DNA of 64,000 nt, taken from assembly GCF_900103935.1 (NCBI RefSeq), contig NZ_FNIC01000001.1, forward strand, positions 381,203 through 445,202. Reading direction: 5' to 3'. Made by a program: the position numbers and the translations under genes. The notes under the pieces are model-generated. The model saw only the letters and a list, made by a program, of their open reading frames with translations. It did no database searches and was not told where the DNA came from. Position 1 is the stretch's first letter, and every line of letters starts with the position of its first letter. The DNA comes from Nocardioides szechwanensis (GTDB taxonomy: Bacteria > Actinomycetota > Actinomycetes > Propionibacteriales > Nocardioidaceae). This document shows positions 1 through 8,152 of the stretch, piece after piece.

Positions 1-549
1 AAGAAGGCGGCCCCCGCCAAGAAGGCGGCCCCGGCCAAGAAGGCGGCCCCCGCGAAGAAGACTGCTCCGCCCAAGAAGACGACCCCGGCCGCGACCGCGG
101 CCCCGGCCACGAAGGCAGCGCCCGCGAAGAAGGCACCGGTCAAGAAGGCCCCGGCCAGCTCCTTGGTCGTCAAGGAGGGCGAGGGCGCGTGGACCAAGTC
201 CGAGCTGAAGGAGGTCCTCGACGAGCTGCGTAGGCAGTACGCCCACAGCACCGCGATCGTGCAGGCACAGGAGGCCGAGCTCTCCGGCCTGCTGCGTGAC
301 GCCGGCGACGGTGCCGGTCAGGACCAGGCCGACATGGGGGCCACGAGCTTCGAGCGCGACCACGAGCTGACCGTCCTCAACAACGAGCGCGACAAGCTCG
401 CCCAGATCGACCGGGCGCTGGCCCGCATCGACGACGGCACCTACGGCGTGTGCGAGTCGTGTGGCAACCCGATCGGCAAGATGCGTCTCATGGCTTTCCC
501 CCGTGCGACACTGTGCATGACATGCAAGCAGCGCGAGGAACGTCGCTGA
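1..549 (+). CDS. TraR/DksA-family C4 zinc-finger protein with lysine/alanine-rich tail (5' end outside window)
   Basis: The reading frame is already open at base 1, so the N-terminus lies outside the window. The first 52 or so codons are a degenerate repeat of Pro-Ala-Lys-Lys-Ala units like the tails of histone H1 or mycobacterial HupB. Next comes a helical coiled-coil segment (WTKSELKEVLDELRRQY) and a C-terminal Cys4 zinc finger (CESCG, then CMTCK) typical of the TraR/DksA superfamily. DksA-type proteins bind the RNA polymerase secondary channel; the basic tail suggests nucleic-acid binding, which is inference. A start at 163 would remove the basic tail, but frame and composition show that the tail is coding. 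The lspA start lies inside the 3' end. Confidence 0.85.
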   Translation, partial: KKAAPAKKAAPAKKAAPAKKTAPPKKTTPAATAAPATKAAPAKKAPVKKAPASSLVVKEGEGAWTKSELKEVLDELRRQYAHSTAIVQAQEAELSGLLRDAGDGAGQDQADMGATSFERDHELTVLNNERDKLAQIDRALARIDDGTYGVCESCGNPIGKMRLMAFPRATLCMTCKQREERR

Positions 550-1112
550 GCGACGACGCCAGTGCCGACCAAGCACCCGCAGCAGGACCGGCCGCACACC
601 GCCGTCTCTGGTTCCGGTTCGCCGCGGTCGCCCTTGTCGTCTACGCGCTCGACGTCGGGTCGAAGATCCTGGCCGTCGCCGAGCTGACCGGCCGCGAGGA
701 CATCCCGCTGGTCGGTGACCTGCTCGTGCTGCACCTGACCCGCAACCCCGGCGCCGCGTTCAGCACCGGCACCCAGTTCACCGAGGTCCTCAGCTGCATC
801 GCGATCATCGCGGTCTTCGTGGTGCTCTGGCTGAGCCGTCGCCTCGGCAACGCGGCCTGGGCCGTGGCGCTGGGCTTCCTGCTCGCGGGCGTTGCGGGCA
901 ACCTCACCGACCGCTTGCTGCGCGAGCCCGGACCCCTGCGCGGTCACGTGATCGACTTCCTGATGCTGCCCAACTGGCCAGTCTTCAACTTCGCCGACAT
1001 GTCGATCAACGCCGGGGCGATCCTGATCCTGGTCCAGGCGTTCCGCGGCATCCACATCGACGGCACCCGCGAGCGCGACAAGGATCACGAGTCCCAGGAG
1101 CCGACGCAGTGA
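522..1112 (+). CDS. lspA: Lipoprotein signal peptidase (signal peptidase II)
   Basis: Membrane aspartyl protease that cleaves prolipoprotein signal peptides after lipidation by Lgt (also in this window, at 27245). The 196-residue product has four predicted membrane helices and the family motifs NPGAAF, AGNLTDR and [11 protein letters not shown]; the Asp residues of the last two are the catalytic pair. The ATG at 522 lies inside the zinc-finger gene, giving a 28-bp overlap; the same frame opens further upstream, but that would add residues unlike LspA. No clear ribosome site precedes it, so the start is uncertain. It ends in a GTGA overlap with the pseudouridine synthase gene, suggesting translational coupling. 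Confidence 0.9.
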   Translation: MQAARGTSLSDDASADQAPAAGPAAHRRLWFRFAAVALVVYALDVGSKILAVAELTGREDIPLVGDLLVLHLTRNPGAAFSTGTQFTEVLSCIAIIAVFVVLWLSRRLGNAAWAVALGFLLAGVAGNLTDRLLREPGPLRGHVIDFLMLPNWPVFNFADMSINAGAILILVQAFRGIHIDGTRERDKDHESQEPTQ

Positions 1113-2044
1113 CCCAGGTCGACCACCGCAGCCTCCAGGTGCCCGAGGGGCTGGCCGGTGAGCGCGTCGACGCCGCGCTCGCGCAGATGTTTGGGCTCTC
1201 CCGTACGAAGGCGGCCGACCTGATCTCGCAGGGCCTGGTCACCGTCGACGGCGGCGGCGTCGCCAAGAGCGACCGGGTGCTCCCCGGTGCGCTGCTCGAC
1301 GTCACCATCCCGCACGAACGCGACCCGCTGACCGTCGTACCCGAGGTCGTCGAAGGCATCAAGATCCTCCACGACGACGACTCGATCGTGGTGATCGACA
1401 AGCCCGTGGGCGTCGCCGTGCACCCCTCGCCCGGCTGGTCCGGGCCGACGGTCGTGGGCCACCTCGTCGGTGCCGGGTTCCGGATCGCCACCAGCGGTGC
1501 CCCGGAGCGGCAGGGCATCGTCCAGCGCCTCGACGTGGGCACCTCCGGCGTCATGGTGATCACCAAGTCCGAGCACGGCTACTCCCTGCTCAAGAACGCC
1601 TTCCGGCAGCGCACCGTCGACAAGACCTACCACGCGCTCGTCCAGGGCCACCCCGACCCGCACGAGGGGACGATCGACGCCCCGATCGGCCGGCACCCCA
1701 AGGCCGACTACAAGTTCGCGGTCATGGCCGACGGGCGCGCGAGCGTCACCCACTACGAGACGCTCGAGGCGCACCGCTTCGCCAGCCTGCTCGAGGTGCA
1801 CCTCGAGACCGGCCGCACCCACCAGATCCGCGTCCACATGGCCGCGCTCAAGCACCCGTGCGTCGGAGACATCACCTACGGCGCCGACCCGACCCTCTCG
1901 CGGCGGGTCGGGCTGGAGCGTCAGTGGCTGCACGCCGTCAAGCTGGGTTTCGAGCACCCCGACTCCGGTGCCTACGTCGAGTACGAGTCGACCTACCCCG
2001 ACGACCTCACGCGCGCGCTCGAGATCATCCGCAACGCCGACTGA
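1109..2044 (+). CDS. RluA/RluD-family 23S rRNA pseudouridine synthase
   Basis: Isomerises uridine to pseudouridine in structured RNA, probably 23S rRNA. The 311 residues carry an N-terminal S4 RNA-binding domain (about 15-75) and the catalytic domain with motif [16 protein letters not shown], which contains the catalytic Asp, and the C-terminal motif [11 protein letters not shown]. The GTG start overlaps the lspA stop by four bases. An RluD-like gene after lspA is a recurring actinobacterial arrangement. The exact target uridine cannot be read from the sequence, so no symbol is given. Confidence 0.9.
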   Translation: MTQVDHRSLQVPEGLAGERVDAALAQMFGLSRTKAADLISQGLVTVDGGGVAKSDRVLPGALLDVTIPHERDPLTVVPEVVEGIKILHDDDSIVVIDKPVGVAVHPSPGWSGPTVVGHLVGAGFRIATSGAPERQGIVQRLDVGTSGVMVITKSEHGYSLLKNAFRQRTVDKTYHALVQGHPDPHEGTIDAPIGRHPKADYKFAVMADGRASVTHYETLEAHRFASLLEVHLETGRTHQIRVHMAALKHPCVGDITYGADPTLSRRVGLERQWLHAVKLGFEHPDSGAYVEYESTYPDDLTRALEIIRNAD

Positions 2045-2046
2045 CG

Positions 2047-2748
2047 ATGGCGAACGACCTGGTCCTCCGGCCCGCGGGCGAGGGCGACGCCGAGGCGGTG
2101 GCGGCCGTGCACCTCGCGGCCCGCCGGTCGGCGGCGATGCCTCGGGGTGTGCACACCGATGCCGAGGTCAGGGACTGGCTCGCCGCCCGGCTGGCGTCCG
2201 ACGAAGGCTGGGTCGCCGAGGTCGAGGGCGAGGTCGCGGGCTACGCGCGCCTGACCGACACCTGGCTCGACGACCTGTACGTCGCTCCGCCGCACGCCGG
2301 GCAGGGGCTGGGCTCGGCACTGCTCGAGCTCGCCAAGACCCGGCGGCCGCACGGCTTCTGCCTGTGGGTCTTCGAGATGAACCGTCCGGCGCGCGGCTTC
2401 TACGCCCGCCGCGGGCTGGTCGAGCTCGAACGCACCGACGGGACGGCCAACGAGGAGCGGGCCCCTGACATCCGGATGGCCTGGCCCGGCGCGGAGCCGC
2501 TGGCCTTCTACCGCCAGCTGATCGACGAGGTCGACGCCCAGCTCGGGGACCTGTTGGCCCGCCGCGCGGCGCTGACCCGGGCGGTCCAGCCGCACAAGGC
2601 CGACCCCGAGACCCGCGACCCCGCGCGTGAGCACGCCATCGCCGAGGCGCTCGCCCGCCGGGCGCCGGCGCTCGGCACCGACCGGATCCAGCGGATCGTC
2701 CACACGATCATCACCGAGAGCCTCGACGCCGCCCGGGAGCGCTCCTGA
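2047..2748 (+). CDS. GNAT acetyltransferase fused to an AroQ-type chorismate mutase-like domain
   Basis: The ATG at 2047 lies two bases after the preceding stop. Residues 1-150 form a GNAT fold with the acetyl-CoA loop (around APPHAGQGLGSALLE) and the terminal FYARRG motif. Residues 155-233 form an all-helical chorismate mutase type II domain: YRQLIDEVDAQL, LLARRAAL, a lysine in PHK, RDPAREHAI, and a final helix. These positions match the Arg-Arg-Lys-Arg-Glu active-site pattern of AroQ. Chorismate mutase makes prephenate for Phe/Tyr synthesis; the GNAT substrate is unknown. The linker is short and in frame, so this looks like a true fusion rather than a misjoined pair. Confidence 0.75.
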   Translation: MANDLVLRPAGEGDAEAVAAVHLAARRSAAMPRGVHTDAEVRDWLAARLASDEGWVAEVEGEVAGYARLTDTWLDDLYVAPPHAGQGLGSALLELAKTRRPHGFCLWVFEMNRPARGFYARRGLVELERTDGTANEERAPDIRMAWPGAEPLAFYRQLIDEVDAQLGDLLARRAALTRAVQPHKADPETRDPAREHAIAEALARRAPALGTDRIQRIVHTIITESLDAARERS

Positions 2749-2781
2749 TCCGCCCGCGGTGGGGCGCCCGGTGCTGACCCG

Positions 2782-3645
2782 GTGCTGACCGCGGTCGTCC
2801 TCACCCTGCTGGGCTCGGTCGCCCACGCAGCCTGGAACCTGCTCGCGAGCCGGGCGCACGCGGAGGACAGCCGGGTCTTCGTCTGGGTCTACTCCACGCT
2901 CTCGCTGGCGACCATGGCCCCGGCGGCCGTGGTCGTGCTGGCGCTGGGCGCGGAGCTGTCGTGGGCACTGGTGGGTGCGAGCGCGCTGAGCGCCCTCTTC
3001 CACACGGCGTACGCCGTGTCCTTGCAGGCCGCCTACTCCCGTAGCGACCTCAACGTCACCTACCCGGTCGCGCGCGGCCTGGGCCCGGTGCTCGCCTCGG
3101 CGTTCGCCGTGGCCGTGCTGCACGAGCGGCTCTCCGGCTGGGGGTGGCTCGGGATCGCCGCGATCACGGTGGGCGTCGCCGTCGTGTCGACTGGTGCGGC
3201 GCCCGAGGACACCCGGCACCGGCGGGCGGCCGGGCTGCGCTGGGGGCTCCTGATCGCCGCCGCGATCGCGTCGTACACGCTCTGGGACGCGTACGCCGTC
3301 GGCGAGCTCGGCGTCGACCCGGTGCTCTACTACGCGGTCGGCGGGGTGTGGATGTTCGCCGTCCTCACGCTCATGTGCGCCGACCGGCTGCGACTGGCCG
3401 GGCCGGTCGCGCGCCGGCACTGGCGCACCGGGGTCGCGGTGGCGGTGCTCTCCCCGCTCGCCTACATCCTGGTCCTGGTGGCACTCACGATGGCGCCCGT
3501 GTCGGTGGTCGCGCCGCTGCGCAGCACCAGCATCGTGATCAGCAGCCTGGCGGCGTGGTGGTGGCTCGGCGAGACGCACGGCCTGCGCCGTCTGACCGGT
3601 GCGGTGGTGGTCACCGCGGGCGTCGCGGCACTCGTCCTCGGCTAA
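2782..3645 (+). CDS. EamA-family drug/metabolite transporter-like membrane protein
   Basis: A 287-residue, ten-helix membrane protein made of two tandem EamA repeats (about 1-135 and 150-287). The second repeat ends with the characteristic PLRSTSIVISSLAAWWWLGE segment. Members export metabolites, but the substrate cannot be predicted here. The GTG start is 33 bases after the GNAT-CM stop and within the same transcription direction, so it may be the last gene of the lspA operon. The stop codon is the first base of the 160-bp inverted-repeat element that follows. Confidence 0.8.
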   Translation: MLTAVVLTLLGSVAHAAWNLLASRAHAEDSRVFVWVYSTLSLATMAPAAVVVLALGAELSWALVGASALSALFHTAYAVSLQAAYSRSDLNVTYPVARGLGPVLASAFAVAVLHERLSGWGWLGIAAITVGVAVVSTGAAPEDTRHRRAAGLRWGLLIAAAIASYTLWDAYAVGELGVDPVLYYAVGGVWMFAVLTLMCADRLRLAGPVARRHWRTGVAVAVLSPLAYILVLVALTMAPVSVVAPLRSTSIVISSLAAWWWLGETHGLRRLTGAVVVTAGVAALVLG

Positions 3646-3804
3646 GCCTGGATCCACCGATCTCCGGCTGCTACGCGCCACCATGCGGGCGCGCTGGCTG
3701 CGTTACCGACGCTCGATGGACAACCAGTACGCCGTCGCGCCGGCGCCTTGCCATCACACCCGCCTGGCGACGCTCGCGACGCCGCCCATCGGTGGATCCA
3801 GGCT
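3645..3804. repeat. 160-bp MITE-like element with perfect 17-bp terminal inverted repeats
   Basis: The left arm AGCCTGGATCCACCGAT (3645-3661) is exactly reverse-complemented at 3788-3804. Parts of the interior are also imperfectly symmetric, for example 3681-3699 against the complement of 3755-3771. It contains no convincing coding sequence. It fills half of the 323-bp gap between eamA and dnaE and begins on the last base of the eamA stop codon. The remainder (3805-3968) holds the likely dnaE promoter and a small upstream ORF. No flanking target duplication was recognised, so mobility is inferred only from the terminal repeats. Confidence 0.6.
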
Positions 3805-3863
3805 GACGTGCTGGCCGGCCAGGATGTCGGTGTGCCCTGCCACTATGGCCGAAGCGGTTCGCG

Positions 3864-3869
3864 TAGGCT
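3864..3869 (+). promoter_or_regulatory. Candidate -10 box for dnaE (TAGGCT)
   Basis: A TANNNT hexamer lies in the gap before dnaE, followed by an untranslated leader of about 93 bases. No good -35 match was found, so this is weak support only. Confidence 0.3.
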
Positions 3870-3930
3870 GACGTCCTTCCCCAGCGAGACGTCCGAGGCC
3901 CTGATCCAAGGGCCGCGAGGCCGCTGCACG

Positions 3931-3972
3931 ATGCCCTATCTCGACCGGCGAGGAGTCCGAAGCAGACCATGA
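3931..3972 (+). CDS. Possible 13-codon upstream ORF overlapping the dnaE start
   Basis: An ATG opens a frame encoding MPYLDRRGVRSRP, and its TGA overlaps the dnaE ATG as ATGA. dnaE itself has only a distant AGGAG (3951-3955, 13 bases away), so terminating ribosomes on this small ORF could restart on dnaE. It has no strong ribosome site of its own. This is a structural observation, not proof of translation. Confidence 0.3.
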   Translation: MPYLDRRGVRSRP

Positions 3973-6900
3973 CGACAGGCTCCTCCGACTCCTTCGTCCA
4001 CCTGCACGTCCACACCGAGTACTCCATGCTCGACGGGGCGGCACGGCTGGGGGCGCTGACCGAGCGGGCGGCGGAGCTGGGCATGCCGGCGGTGGCCATG
4101 ACCGACCACGGCAACGTCTTCGGGGCCTACGAGTTCTACCGCAAGGCCAAGCAGGCCGGCGTCAAGCCGATCATCGGCATCGAGGCCTACTTCACGCCCA
4201 ACATCTCCCGTTTCGAGCGCAAGGGCGTCAACTTCTACGGCGGCGGGCCCGACGACGTCTCGGCCCGCGGCGCCTACACCCACATGACGCTCCTCTCGGA
4301 GTCCACCGAGGGCATGCACAACCTCTTCCGGCTCTCCTCGGGCGCGTGGCGCGACGGCTTCTTCAAGCACCCGCGGATGGACCGCGAGCTCCTCTCCCAG
4401 CACTCGCGCGGCATCATCGGCACCACCGGCTGCCCCTCGGGCGAGGTGCAGGTGCACCTGCGCCACGGCAACTACGACGCCGCCCGCAAGACCGCCTCCG
4501 ACTTCCAGGACATCCTCGGGCGCGAGAGCTACTTCCTCGAGCTGATGGACCACGGCCTCGACATCGAACGCCGTGTCCGCGACGGGCTGCTGCGGCTGGC
4601 CAAGGACCTCCAGATCCCGCTGCTGGCCACCAACGACTCCCACTACGTCAACCGCGAGGACGCGGCCTCGCAGGAGCACCTGCTCTGCATCAACTCCGGC
4701 AGCACGATGGACATCCCGGCCGGCGACGGCCCGGGCCAGCGGTTCGCGTTCAACGGCGACGGCTACTACCTCAAGAGCGCGGCCGAGATGCGCGAGATCT
4801 GGCGCGACCACCCCGCGGCGTGCGACAACACGCTGCTGATCGCCGAGCGCTGCGACGTGCAGTTCACCGAGGGCAACGGCACCTTCATGCCGCGCTTCCC
4901 CTGCCCGCCGGGGGAGGACGAGAACTCCTGGCTGGTCAAGGAGGTCGAGAAGGGCCTGCACTTCCGCTACCCGGCCGGCATCCCCGACGCCGTACGCAAG
5001 CAGGCCGACTTCGAGGTCGGCGTGATCACCCAGATGGGCTTCCCGGGCTACTTCCTGGTGGTCGCCGACTTCATCAACTGGGCCAAGGACAACGGCATCC
5101 GCGTGGGCCCCGGCCGCGGCTCCGGCGCCGGCTCGATGGTCGCCTACGCCATGCGCATCACCGACCTCGACCCGCTCGTGCACGGGCTGATCTTCGAGCG
5201 CTTCCTCAACCCCGACCGCGTCTCGATGCCCGACTTCGACATCGACTTCGACGAGCGTCGTCGCGGCGAGGTGATCCGCTATGTCTCCGACAAGTACGGC
5301 GACGACCGGGTCTCGATGATCGTCACCTACGGCACGATCAAGGCCAAGCAGGCGGTCAAGGACTCCAGCCGGATCCTCGGCTACCCGTTCGCCATGGGCG
5401 ACCGGATCACCAAGGCGATGCCCGCCTCGGTGATGGGCAAGGACGTCCCGCTCAAGGAGATCTTCGACCCGGGTCACAAGCGCTTCGGCGAGGGTGGCGA
5501 GTTCCGGACGCTCTACGACGGTGACGCCGACGTCAAGCGCGTCGTCGACACCGCCATCGGCATCGAGGGCCTCAAGCGCCAGTGGGGCGTCCACGCGGCC
5601 GGCGTGATCATGTCCAGCGAGCCGCTGATCGACATCATCCCGCTGCTCAAGCGGCCCGCCGACGGCGCGATGATCACCCAGTTCGACTACCCGACGTGCG
5701 AGGCGCTCGGGCTGATCAAGATGGACTTCCTTGGCCTGCGCAACCTCACGGTCCTCGACGACGCCCTCAAGAACATCCAGGCCAACCGCGGCGAGACGGT
5801 CGTGATCGAGGACCTGCCGCTGACCGACGAGGCCACCTACGCCCTCCTGCAGCGGGGCGACACCCTCGGCGTGTTCCAGCTCGACGGCGGGCCGATGCGT
5901 GCCCTGCTGCGCTCGATGAAGCCCGACACCTTCGAGGACATCTCGGCGGTCGGTGCGCTCTACCGCCCGGGCCCGATGGGCGCCGACTCCCACAACAAGT
6001 ACGCCCGCCGCAAGACCGGTCGCGAGCCGGTCGACCCGCTCCACCCCGAGCTGGCCGACGCCCTCCAGGACGTCCTCGGCGAGACCTACGGCCTGATCGT
6101 CTATCAGGAGCAGGTGATGGCGATCGCCCAGAAGCTCGCCGGCTACACGCTCGGACAGGCCGACATCCTGCGGCGGGCCATGGGCAAGAAGAAGAAGGAG
6201 GAGCTCGACAAGCAGTTCGAGGGCTTCTCCAACGGCATGACCGAGCGCGGGTTCTCGTTCGGCGCGATCAAGACACTGTGGGAGACCCTGCTCCCGTTCT
6301 CCGACTACGCCTTCAACAAGGCGCACTCCGCCGCCTACGGGCTGGTGTCCTACTGGACCGCCTATCTCAAGGCCAACTACCCCGCCGAATACATGGCGGC
6401 GCTGCTCACCTCTACCAAGGACGACAAGGACAAGTCGGCGATCTATCTCAACGAGTGCCGCCGGATGAAGATCCAGGTGCTCCCGCCCGACGTCAACGAG
6501 TCCTCCTCCGACTTCACCCCCGTCGGCCACGACATCCGCTTCGGCCTCACCGCTGTGCGCAACGTCGGCGCCAACGTCGTGGAGAAGATCGTCGAGGCGC
6601 GGCGCGAGAAGGGCCGGTTCGAGGACTTCAACGACTTCATGGAGAAGGTGCCGCTGCTCGTCTGCAACAAGCGGGTCATCGAGTCCCTCGCCAAGGCTGG
6701 CGCCTTCGACGACATGAAGCACCGCCGGCGCGCGCTGGTCGCGATCCACGAGCAGGCGGTCGACAAGTACGTCGAGTCCAAGAAGAACACCGACTACGGC
6801 CAGGACTCCATGTTCGACCTCCTCGAGGCCGCCGACGTCGGCTCCGCCGGCGGCAAGATCGACGTGCCCGACCTGGAGGAGTGGGACAAGATGACCCTGC

Positions 6901-7520
6901 TCGGCCACGAGCGGGAGATGCTCGGGCTCTATGTCTCCGACCACCCGCTGCTGGGCCTCGAGCACGTGCTGACCAACAGCTCCGACTGCACGATCGGCCA
7001 GCTTATGCTCGACGAGGAGCGCACCGACGGGTCGCCGATCACCATCAGCGGCCTGGTCACCTCGGTCCAGCGCAAGATCACCAAGCGAGGCGACGCCTGG
7101 GCGATGGTGACGCTCGAGGACCTCGACGGCGCGATCGACGTACTGCTGTTCCCCAGCTCCTACCAGCTCGCCAGCACCTACCTCGTCGAGGACGCCATCC
7201 TCACCGTGAAGGGCCGGCTGTCGCGCAGCAAGGACCAGCCCGAGATCCACGGTCAGGAGGTGAGCGTCCCCGACATCTCCGACGGCCCCTCCGGGCCGGT
7301 CGTCATCAGCCTGCCCTCGACCCGGTGCACCGCGCCGGTCGTGGAGCAGCTCAAGGACGTGCTCGGCACGCACCCCGGGGTGACCGAGGTGCAGCTGCGG
7401 CTGCTCACCCGTGACGCGACCAAGGTGATGCGCCTCGACGACCGGTTGCGGGTGACGCCGAGCCCGGCGCTGTTCGCCGACCTCAAGCAGCTCCTGGGGC
7501 CCGGGTGTCTGGCGGGGTGA
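3969..7520 (+). CDS. dnaE: DNA polymerase III alpha subunit (replicative)
   Basis: Catalytic subunit of the replicative polymerase. The 1183-residue length matches actinobacterial DnaE1. The N-terminal PHP domain starts at FVHLHVHTEYSMLDG (metal-binding His cluster). The C-family polymerase core has the Asp pair in PDFDIDFDE (about Asp424 and Asp426) and the third carboxylate in IKMDFLGL (about Asp586). A helix-hairpin-helix region lies near residue 840 and an OB-fold near 1010-1090. The actinobacterial PHP domain is known to act as a proofreading exonuclease. It ends in a GTGA overlap with the next gene. Confidence 0.97.
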   Translation: MTTGSSDSFVHLHVHTEYSMLDGAARLGALTERAAELGMPAVAMTDHGNVFGAYEFYRKAKQAGVKPIIGIEAYFTPNISRFERKGVNFYGGGPDDVSARGAYTHMTLLSESTEGMHNLFRLSSGAWRDGFFKHPRMDRELLSQHSRGIIGTTGCPSGEVQVHLRHGNYDAARKTASDFQDILGRESYFLELMDHGLDIERRVRDGLLRLAKDLQIPLLATNDSHYVNREDAASQEHLLCINSGSTMDIPAGDGPGQRFAFNGDGYYLKSAAEMREIWRDHPAACDNTLLIAERCDVQFTEGNGTFMPRFPCPPGEDENSWLVKEVEKGLHFRYPAGIPDAVRKQADFEVGVITQMGFPGYFLVVADFINWAKDNGIRVGPGRGSGAGSMVAYAMRITDLDPLVHGLIFERFLNPDRVSMPDFDIDFDERRRGEVIRYVSDKYGDDRVSMIVTYGTIKAKQAVKDSSRILGYPFAMGDRITKAMPASVMGKDVPLKEIFDPGHKRFGEGGEFRTLYDGDADVKRVVDTAIGIEGLKRQWGVHAAGVIMSSEPLIDIIPLLKRPADGAMITQFDYPTCEALGLIKMDFLGLRNLTVLDDALKNIQANRGETVVIEDLPLTDEATYALLQRGDTLGVFQLDGGPMRALLRSMKPDTFEDISAVGALYRPGPMGADSHNKYARRKTGREPVDPLHPELADALQDVLGETYGLIVYQEQVMAIAQKLAGYTLGQADILRRAMGKKKKEELDKQFEGFSNGMTERGFSFGAIKTLWETLLPFSDYAFNKAHSAAYGLVSYWTAYLKANYPAEYMAALLTSTKDDKDKSAIYLNECRRMKIQVLPPDVNESSSDFTPVGHDIRFGLTAVRNVGANVVEKIVEARREKGRFEDFNDFMEKVPLLVCNKRVIESLAKAGAFDDMKHRRRALVAIHEQAVDKYVESKKNTDYGQDSMFDLLEAADVGSAGGKIDVPDLEEWDKMTLLGHEREMLGLYVSDHPLLGLEHVLTNSSDCTIGQLMLDEERTDGSPITISGLVTSVQRKITKRGDAWAMVTLEDLDGAIDVLLFPSSYQLASTYLVEDAILTVKGRLSRSKDQPEIHGQEVSVPDISDGPSGPVVISLPSTRCTAPVVEQLKDVLGTHPGVTEVQLRLLTRDATKVMRLDDRLRVTPSPALFADLKQLLGPGCLAG

Positions 7521-8053
7521 CCTACGCACCCGTGACGCACGCGCCGCCGGTCCGCCCCCAGTGGGGGCCGATCGTCGTCCAGTTCGCGGCCGTCCTCGCG
7601 ATCTTCTCCGCTGCCGGTGCCGGCTGCGGGTGGCTGTGGTCCCGCCTGTGGGACCCGCCGCAGGGCGTGGTCTTCGAGGGCAAGTGGTACCTCGACGAGG
7701 AGGGCCTGCGCGGCGTCTTCTCCAGCACCGGGTGGTTCGTGGTCGTCGCCGCCGGTGCCGGCCTGGTGCTCGGGGTGCTCTGCGCCCTCGTGTTCGACAG
7801 GTCCGAGCTGGCGACGCTGCTGGCGGTGCTCCTCGGCGCCGGGCTCGCGACTTTCCTGATGTGGCGCGTCGGGCTCGAGCTGAGCCCCGCCGACCCCCAT
7901 GAGCTCGCCCGCAGCGCCGCCGACGGTGACCGGCTGCCCGGCCGCATCGAGGCCTCCGGGCTGAGCCCGCACCTCGTGCTCCCGATGACCGCCCTGGCCG
8001 CCGTGGCGCTCGCCTACGCACTGGTGCCGAAACGCCGCGCAGCGCGCGGTTGA
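7517..8053 (+). CDS. Four-helix membrane protein, DUF2567-like
   Basis: About 178 residues with four predicted membrane helices (near 18-38, 70-95, 100-120 and 155-172) and a basic C-terminus. It resembles the actinobacterial DUF2567 membrane proteins, but the match is from general layout only and no function is known. The GTG at 7517 overlaps the dnaE stop as GTGA and is preferred; a GTG at 7505 in the same frame is an alternative. Confidence 0.65.
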   Translation: MTYAPVTHAPPVRPQWGPIVVQFAAVLAIFSAAGAGCGWLWSRLWDPPQGVVFEGKWYLDEEGLRGVFSSTGWFVVVAAGAGLVLGVLCALVFDRSELATLLAVLLGAGLATFLMWRVGLELSPADPHELARSAADGDRLPGRIEASGLSPHLVLPMTALAAVALAYALVPKRRAARG

Positions 8054-8076
8054 CCCGGAACCACCGTGGGTAGGCT
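8050..8076 (+). promoter_or_regulatory. Promoter for the DUF3352 gene (TTGACC, 15 bp, TAGGCT)
   Basis: A -35-like TTGACC (8050-8055) lies 15 bases before a -10 TAGGCT (8071-8076). Transcription would start near 8083, downstream of the first possible GTG at 8066, so translation must begin later, most likely at 8153. Confidence 0.5.
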
Positions 8077-8152
8077 CGCGTCCGAGTCAACGAGGACCGC
8101 GCCGCCTGCGGGGTCCTCCCCAACGCCCGTAGTCCCACCCCTGGGGGTCCCC

